This document shows, piece by piece, positions 54,034-58,568 of a stretch of DNA of 58,568 nucleotides. The position numbers and the translations under genes are program-made. How positions within the stretch are numbered: position 1 is the first letter of the stretch; every line of letters begins with the position of its first letter. The stretch is taken from positions 1 through 58,568 of the forward strand of contig CAYNHF010000025.1 of NCBI GenBank assembly GCA_964397045.1, read 5' to 3'. The notes below the pieces were generated by a model. That model was not told where the DNA came from and ran no database searches. It was given only the letters and a program-made list of their open reading frames with translations. The stretch comes from CAYNHF01 sp964397045 (GTDB taxonomy: Bacteria > Actinomycetota > Acidimicrobiia > Spongiisociales > UBA5794).

Positions 54034-56337
54034 TCATCCGGCATGTCTGACTCGCTGTGCGAGCAATTCAGCGTCGAGCAGCTCGGCGTCCGTCGCATCA
54101 CCGTCAAGGATCGTCAATTCGATCTGATGCATTGCGTCGAGGAACGGCACGGTGGCTCCACCTTCGAGCGGGACCGCCGCGTCCCAAGCAACACCACCGC
54201 TCGCGAAGTGAAGCCATGCCGCCAGGAGGTCGGTGGTGGCGTGAACTCGGCGATCCGACCCGGTTGCCGACAGCACGGCTTCTGCCTCGTCAAGCGTCGT
54301 CGCCGCTACCGACTCCGAGAACACGGAACTCACGGCGTTGATCACGTCGAGATACCCCTCGAGGAACGCCTCATCGACCTGGGGCCGGCCCAGTCCTCCG
54401 TACTGGTGCTTCCACCATCCGACGCCCTCGGTGGACGTCGCATCGCCGGTGACAACCTTGGCGAGTCCTGCGGCGTCACTGCCTCCGTCGTCATCGGTGA
54501 CCGTCAGGTCGATCTCGTAGGCTCCGGGGAGCGCGAAATCGACGTCGGCGTCATCGGCCGCGAAGAACGGGAACGTCCCTTGAGGACTCTTCGGGGGATC
54601 TGGGGCGACCCCGTCGTTGAAGTAGGTCGTCTCTGCACCGAACCCCCAGGTGAACGTCAGGTCATCCGAGCCGGGGTCACTTGCCGACGCCGCGTGATTC
54701 TGGGGCACTCCGATACGGCCGACGAAGTAGTCGCCTCCCGGGAATGACACAGCGTCGCCGACGTCCAGGGCGAGCTCGGGGTCGATGTTGTTGACGATCA
54801 CCGCAACGGTGTCGGAACCAACACCGCCGTCATCGTCGGTGACCGCAACAGTGACGTTGTACACACCGTTGTCTCCGTAACCGTGTGAACCCTCCAGACT
54901 GCCCGAACCTGCACCCTGGTCGACCACCACCGGCTCCGGCGGAGTGCCGTCGCCCCAGTCGATAGTCGCCGTGTGAGTGTCGAGGATGCCCGGATCGGTG
55001 AAGGTTGCCGTGACCGCGGCGCTCGCACCTTCATTGATGGTGTCGCCGGCCGCGCTCACGGTTGGCGGCACGTTCAACACCGTCACGTCCACTTTGTCGA
55101 AGCCGATGCCGCCGTCGTCGTCGGTGATCACCACGGTTACGGAATAGACCCCGTCCTCGACGTAGACGTGCGATGGGTTCAAGTTTCCCCCACCCGATGC
55201 CTGGCTCAGGACCGACGGCCCGGCGTTGCCGTCACCCCAGTCGATCCAAGCGGTGTGGGTGTCGAGCAAGCCGGGATCGCTGAAGGTCGTTGCCACGGTG
55301 GCGGTGCCGCCCTCGTCGATCGCGTCGCCCGCCGCGTCGACTGATGGTGGCACGTTCAAGACGGTGACGCTGGTGCCGTCGTTGTCACGAAGCGCCTCGA
55401 TCTGGTCGTAGACGGTGAGCGCCACAGGATCGGCGATCACGTCGTCGACCCCGGTGTACATCGGCTGAGCGAGCGCCGGATTGTCGAGGTTGGTGTCGGG
55501 CTCCCATGCGTAGGTGAGCGGATTACCGTCGGGATCGCTGCTACCGGTGCCGTCGAGCAGAACTGCAGAGCCTTCATCGACCTGGTAGGGCCCACCGGCG
55601 TCTGCCGTCGGTGGTATGTGCACGCACGGAAGCGCGAGGTAGCTCTCTCCCGACTCAAACAGGTTATCCGAGATGTCGCAGATCAACGCGACCACATTGG
55701 TTCCCTGGAGAAAGCCGCCAAGGGTCGAGAACGGGGTTGAGTCATTCGGGTCGCTCGGCAACCCGGCCTCCCAGTGGAGGTGAGGGCCGGTAGCGGCTCC
55801 GATGTCGTTCTCGAGGCCGACCGCCTCACCGGCATTGATCCAGTCGCCAACCGCCCAGTTGGCGGAGGCGGTCCCGGTCGCAACGTGGCTGTACTTGGTC
55901 CACTCGCCGTTGGGATGCTCGATCCACACGTAGTTGTTGTAGTCGGAGCAATTCCCGACCACGGTCGAACTGTCGGTGCAACTGTGTTCGAGCGAATCGT
56001 CTTGGGCACCACCGTTGATGTCGAGGCCGTCACCTCTGCCGAGATAGTCGCCGTTCACGTCGCGGACGCCGCGAATCCACCCCGAGGCGGCCGCTACAAG
56101 CTGGCTCCCGGCACCGGCGAACATGTCGATCCGGTCCTGTGCCGGGCTGTGATCGTGGTGGTCGTTGGATACCGTCACGTTCACGCCGTCGGCATAGGGG
56201 ATCCGGTAAACGCCCACCGATGTCGGGAAACTGTGGCCGGCCTGGGCGGGCGGGGCCAACACGGCCACGAGCCCGAAGATCAGGGCCACAGCCACGAGAA
56301 TCGCAAGCCAATCGTTCCAACGAACCCGACGTGTCAC
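54034..56337 (-). CDS. Secreted M23 peptidase-domain protein with PKD repeats
   Basis: Protein of 767 residues. The GTG at 56337 has GGGAG 6 nt upstream. A signal peptide ends PAQA|GHS near residue 34. The LytM/M23 domain (about 35-220) has the His/Asp residues of NDHHDHSPAQDRID, YSHVATG and the GPHLHWEAG signature, so it looks catalytically competent against peptidoglycan or glycyl-rich peptides. Four PKD-like repeats (about 240-640) each contain a W-x-D-W-G-D-G or TDDDGG block. The C-terminal ~130 residues begin with GVGWWKHQYGG, a separate unnamed module. Adhesion plus hydrolysis at the cell surface is plausible. Neighbours do not help. Confidence 0.82.
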   Translation of the reverse strand: MTRRVRWNDWLAILVAVALIFGLVAVLAPPAQAGHSFPTSVGVYRIPYADGVNVTVSNDHHDHSPAQDRIDMFAGAGSQLVAAASGWIRGVRDVNGDYLGRGDGLDINGGAQDDSLEHSCTDSSTVVGNCSDYNNYVWIEHPNGEWTKYSHVATGTASANWAVGDWINAGEAVGLENDIGAATGPHLHWEAGLPSDPNDSTPFSTLGGFLQGTNVVALICDISDNLFESGESYLALPCVHIPPTADAGGPYQVDEGSAVLLDGTGSSDPDGNPLTYAWEPDTNLDNPALAQPMYTGVDDVIADPVALTVYDQIEALRDNDGTSVTVLNVPPSVDAAGDAIDEGGTATVATTFSDPGLLDTHTAWIDWGDGNAGPSVLSQASGGGNLNPSHVYVEDGVYSVTVVITDDDGGIGFDKVDVTVLNVPPTVSAAGDTINEGASAAVTATFTDPGILDTHTATIDWGDGTPPEPVVVDQGAGSGSLEGSHGYGDNGVYNVTVAVTDDDGGVGSDTVAVIVNNIDPELALDVGDAVSFPGGDYFVGRIGVPQNHAASASDPGSDDLTFTWGFGAETTYFNDGVAPDPPKSPQGTFPFFAADDADVDFALPGAYEIDLTVTDDDGGSDAAGLAKVVTGDATSTEGVGWWKHQYGGLGRPQVDEAFLEGYLDVINAVSSVFSESVAATTLDEAEAVLSATGSDRRVHATTDLLAAWLHFASGGVAWDAAVPLEGGATVPFLDAMHQIELTILDGDATDAELLDAELLAQRVRHAG

Positions 56338-56502
56338 AGTTTTCTCCCTCAATGGCGACCTCACGAAACCTACAGATGTGTTCGGCGAAGTGACGGGAGG
56401 AACGCGTCGAAGGGTGGAGCACGAACAGAACAGACTCGCGACATGTCTCGTCGCCAGGGTCGGGTCGGCGCTCGAACCGCCGACCCATATCCATTGTCTG
56501 GT

Positions 56503-56784
56503 TCAGCGTTTCCGCTGCCTCACCGAAGCGAACACGAGCAGCAGCGCGAGCACTCCGCCCGCGATGAGGCCGACGCCCCACCAGACCGAGAGGTCGCCGA
56601 CCCGCCAGGAGTACTCATTCCCGAAGCCGACGTACTGGTCGTCGCCGCCCAGCAGGATGAACCCACCCATGAACACCGAGAACGCGCCGAAGACGCCAAC
56701 GAACCACTCAGCGAAGCTCCGCCAGGGGGCAACCGGCGCGGGCGGCGAAGTCTGATCTGGACCGGAGACGTGATGTGTCGCCAT
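56503..56784 (-). CDS. Small two-span membrane protein
   Basis: Protein of 93 residues from the ATG at 56784, with GGAGGT 5 nt upstream. A hydrophilic N-terminal tail (THHVSGPDQTSPPAP) precedes two hydrophobic segments at about 30-47 and 66-86, joined by a loop DDQYVGFGNEYSWRVG. The C-terminus is RQRKR. I do not recognise the family. It lies 147 bp downstream of the large acidic secreted protein gene and a terminator hairpin separates them, so it is probably transcribed alone. Confidence 0.65.
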   Translation of the reverse strand: MATHHVSGPDQTSPPAPVAPWRSFAEWFVGVFGAFSVFMGGFILLGGDDQYVGFGNEYSWRVGDLSVWWGVGLIAGGVLALLLVFASVRQRKR

Positions 56785-56870
56785 CGCGCACCTCCACACA
56801 ATGAAGATCCACCCACCATCGGACCCCAGCTTCGAGGCGCTGACAAGAGGCGAACGTCACGGCCTGGCAC

Positions 56871-56913
56871 GAAGAGCGCCCGCCGAGGCTAAAGGTACCC
56901 GGCGGGCGTCTTC
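56871..56913 (-). terminator. Hairpin after the large acidic secreted protein gene
   Basis: A 9-bp perfect stem (CGCCCGCCG and its complement), extended by GAAGA/TCTTC across one bulged G, begins 18 nt past the stop codon at 56932. It is the longest hairpin in the window and has no T-tract. Confidence 0.6.
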
Positions 56914-56931
56914 ATCTCCCTCAGATCCGGG

Positions 56932-58458
56932 TCAGCTCATGGTGAGCCGGATCCGCCCGAATTCTCCGAGGAATACCTCGCCGTCCTCCTCGAAGAAACC
57001 GAAGCCTCCGATCTGGACGTAGTACATCGCCCCTTCCTCGGTTTCGATCGTGGCCGCGGCCTGGAGAGTCACCGAGGTGTCGGTGACCACGTCGTCGACG
57101 CATTCCAGTTGTTCCATACCGGCGTCGTAGACCCCAAGGATTGTGTCGAAGTTGCTACCGGCAGAGTCGACGGTGACCTCACCGCCGGTACCCTCGAAGG
57201 TGTACCAGAGCGTCTTCCCGATCGGAAGCGGGAACTCCTCCGGTTCCTCTCCGTTCTCTCCGTTCTCCCCGTTCTCCCCGTCGAAGAAGACGGTGCACGC
57301 AATCTCGGGTGGGTTGGCGGCTCCCTTGGTCTGGGCGTTCGGCGTACCCCGATCCTCGAGGCTCAGCGCACCCTCGGGTGCATCGTTCACCGGTGCCTTA
57401 CCCGTCGGTTTGGGCCCATTTGGATTCGAGAAGTGGACCCTTTCGGCGGACGACTCGGCGAAGCAATCGACCATCTCGAAGACCTCTTCGCCAACCGCCA
57501 CCATGCCGGTGACCGCGAGCTCCTGGAAGAGCGTCTTGACCCTGCCGTTTTGAAAGGTCAGATCCTCAACGAACACGTTGCCCGTCGGTTCGAGCGTTGC
57601 CTCGACGACTGCCTCGAAGGGGCCGTCGCCGGTCTCCTCATCGAAGAGCTCAACCACGGCACTGAGCTCCGTGTTGGTGAAGACGAAGCCTTCTGTGAAG
57701 CCGAAAAGTGGTGAGCCTTCGCCGGCCACGGCGAACATCTCGAGGAACGTATACCCGTCGTTGTCGATTGCTTCGGCAAATAGGGACCCGAAGCCATCGG
57801 GCGCCTCGAGTGCGCACTCCAGGAATCGACCCTCGAAGCGGCCGCTGAAAGCATTCGGGTTCGTCTGCCAGATCTCCTGAATCTCCGAGAACGCAGAGCA
57901 CTCGGTGAGATCGAAGTCGAAGTACCCGTCGAGAACCGCAGTGCCAGCCACGGCTATGTCCTGGAACGTGTTGTGAACCTCAACCCAGGTATTCCCGTCT
58001 CGGAACCGCTCGAAGTCGGTCTCGGCCTCACCGATCGGCTCGAACGTCGCTTCGAACTCGGCCACTCCGGCGAAATCACCATGGCCAGGGCCCCCGAAGA
58101 AGTCCTCGAACATGTCGACATCGGCAGTCAAAATGGCGCCGTCGAACGAGAAATCGTCGGTGGATCCGCCGAGCACCAGGAAGTCTTCTTCCCCGATTTC
58201 TTCTTCGAAGAACACATCCAGCGACATGTCGCCCTCTTCGCCGACCACGGAGAACCCGAGGAACTGCGGCGGTGATTCGCAAAACACATTGGTGGAGCTG
58301 AAGGTGAACGAGAACGGCGCCCCAGCATTCGCCATCACCGGGAGGCCGACGATGACGAGCGACACCACCGCCAAAACGACGAGCATCCTCCATACCGGCG
58401 CACGCCGGCGTCCCCCGTTTTGATCTGAACCAACCATGGCAGAAGCACGCATGGTCAT
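56932..58458 (-). CDS. Secreted acidic protein with internal duplication and a C-terminal PPC-like domain
   Basis: Protein of 508 residues. The ATG at 58458 (or one 6 nt downstream) follows AAGGGGAG. The signal peptide ends VMANA|GAPF near residue 46. Residues about 50-200 and 205-350 appear to be two copies of one module: both contain a FEATFEP- or VEATLEP-like block, a TFQDIAVAG- or LFQELAVTG-like block and a late conserved Cys. A linker with NGENGENGENGE (about 400-412) leads to a C-terminal beta domain (about 420-508; KTLWYTFEGTGGEVTV, NFDTILGVYD, YYVQIGGF), which resembles the bacterial pre-peptidase C-terminal (PPC) fold. The protein is very acidic. No catalytic site is visible; the family of the repeat is unknown. 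Confidence 0.7.
   Translation of the reverse strand: MTMRASAMVGSDQNGGRRRAPVWRMLVVLAVVSLVIVGLPVMANAGAPFSFTFSSTNVFCESPPQFLGFSVVGEEGDMSLDVFFEEEIGEEDFLVLGGSTDDFSFDGAILTADVDMFEDFFGGPGHGDFAGVAEFEATFEPIGEAETDFERFRDGNTWVEVHNTFQDIAVAGTAVLDGYFDFDLTECSAFSEIQEIWQTNPNAFSGRFEGRFLECALEAPDGFGSLFAEAIDNDGYTFLEMFAVAGEGSPLFGFTEGFVFTNTELSAVVELFDEETGDGPFEAVVEATLEPTGNVFVEDLTFQNGRVKTLFQELAVTGMVAVGEEVFEMVDCFAESSAERVHFSNPNGPKPTGKAPVNDAPEGALSLEDRGTPNAQTKGAANPPEIACTVFFDGENGENGENGEEPEEFPLPIGKTLWYTFEGTGGEVTVDSAGSNFDTILGVYDAGMEQLECVDDVVTDTSVTLQAAATIETEEGAMYYVQIGGFGFFEEDGEVFLGEFGRIRLTMS
57247..57280. repeat. 9-bp microsatellite encoding Glu-Asn-Gly
   Basis: Nearly four copies of a CTCYCCGTT unit (plus-strand sense) encode the ENG tract in the linker of the acidic secreted protein. 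Such tracts can gain or lose units. Confidence 0.75.
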
Positions 58459-58568
58459 ACTCCCCTTCCGCGCGGACGTCTCCCTCGTGAGCCGCGCCTC
58501 ACCTCCTGCGCACGCTACGCCCCAAGCCGACGAGCGCCAGAGCCGAACGTCCCACTGTCTGCCTCTGC

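Overview
This is a 58.6 kb, high-GC, densely coded chromosomal window from an actinobacterium. The evidence is a recC-recB-recD order like that of mycobacteria, a response regulator, sensor kinase and HtrA-type protease in the mprA-mprB-pepD order, actinobacterial-style lipoprotein signals and many GTG starts. An uncultured acidimicrobial lineage is plausible but is inference only. I see no rRNA, tRNA, CRISPR array, insertion sequence or prophage.

Layout. 0-4.5 kb: an S8 protease cut by the left window edge, a PKD-domain membrane protein and a PhoX-like secreted protein. 4.7-13.2 kb: a translationally coupled recCBD operon. 13.4-25.9 kb: ordinary genes (CPBP protease, aldehyde dehydrogenase, thioredoxin-DsbD fusion, O-antigen-ligase-like protein, class III aminotransferase with a FAD oxidoreductase, M28 peptidase, YceI, DUF1992, glycerate kinase). 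37.6-50.1 kb: CDF transporter, gnd-zwf, hydrolases, TrmH, Lon and a PAS-type histidine kinase. 50.1-53.8 kb: a form-II CO-dehydrogenase-like S-L-M operon. 54.0-58.5 kb: large secreted PKD/M23 and acidic proteins.

The most interesting part is 26.2-37.4 kb, all on the minus strand. It holds three paralogous Cys-rich lipoproteins, a MacA-like adaptor with two lipoyl-like and two peptidoglycan-binding modules, a MacB-type ATPase and permease, an MprAB-like two-component pair, a PepD-like HtrA protease, two acidic secreted proteins with EF-hand-like loops, and a 65-residue putative zinc-binding protein. Four 18-bp sites with the same architecture (two 7-mers separated by 4 bp, an 11-bp period) lie upstream of the protease, both acidic proteins and the zinc-binding protein. 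I read this as a self-regulated envelope-stress island in which the response regulator controls a small regulon through these sites.

A second theme is a recurring -10-like TAnnnT hexamer 6-7 nt before several start codons that lack a Shine-Dalgarno sequence, which suggests common leaderless transcription.
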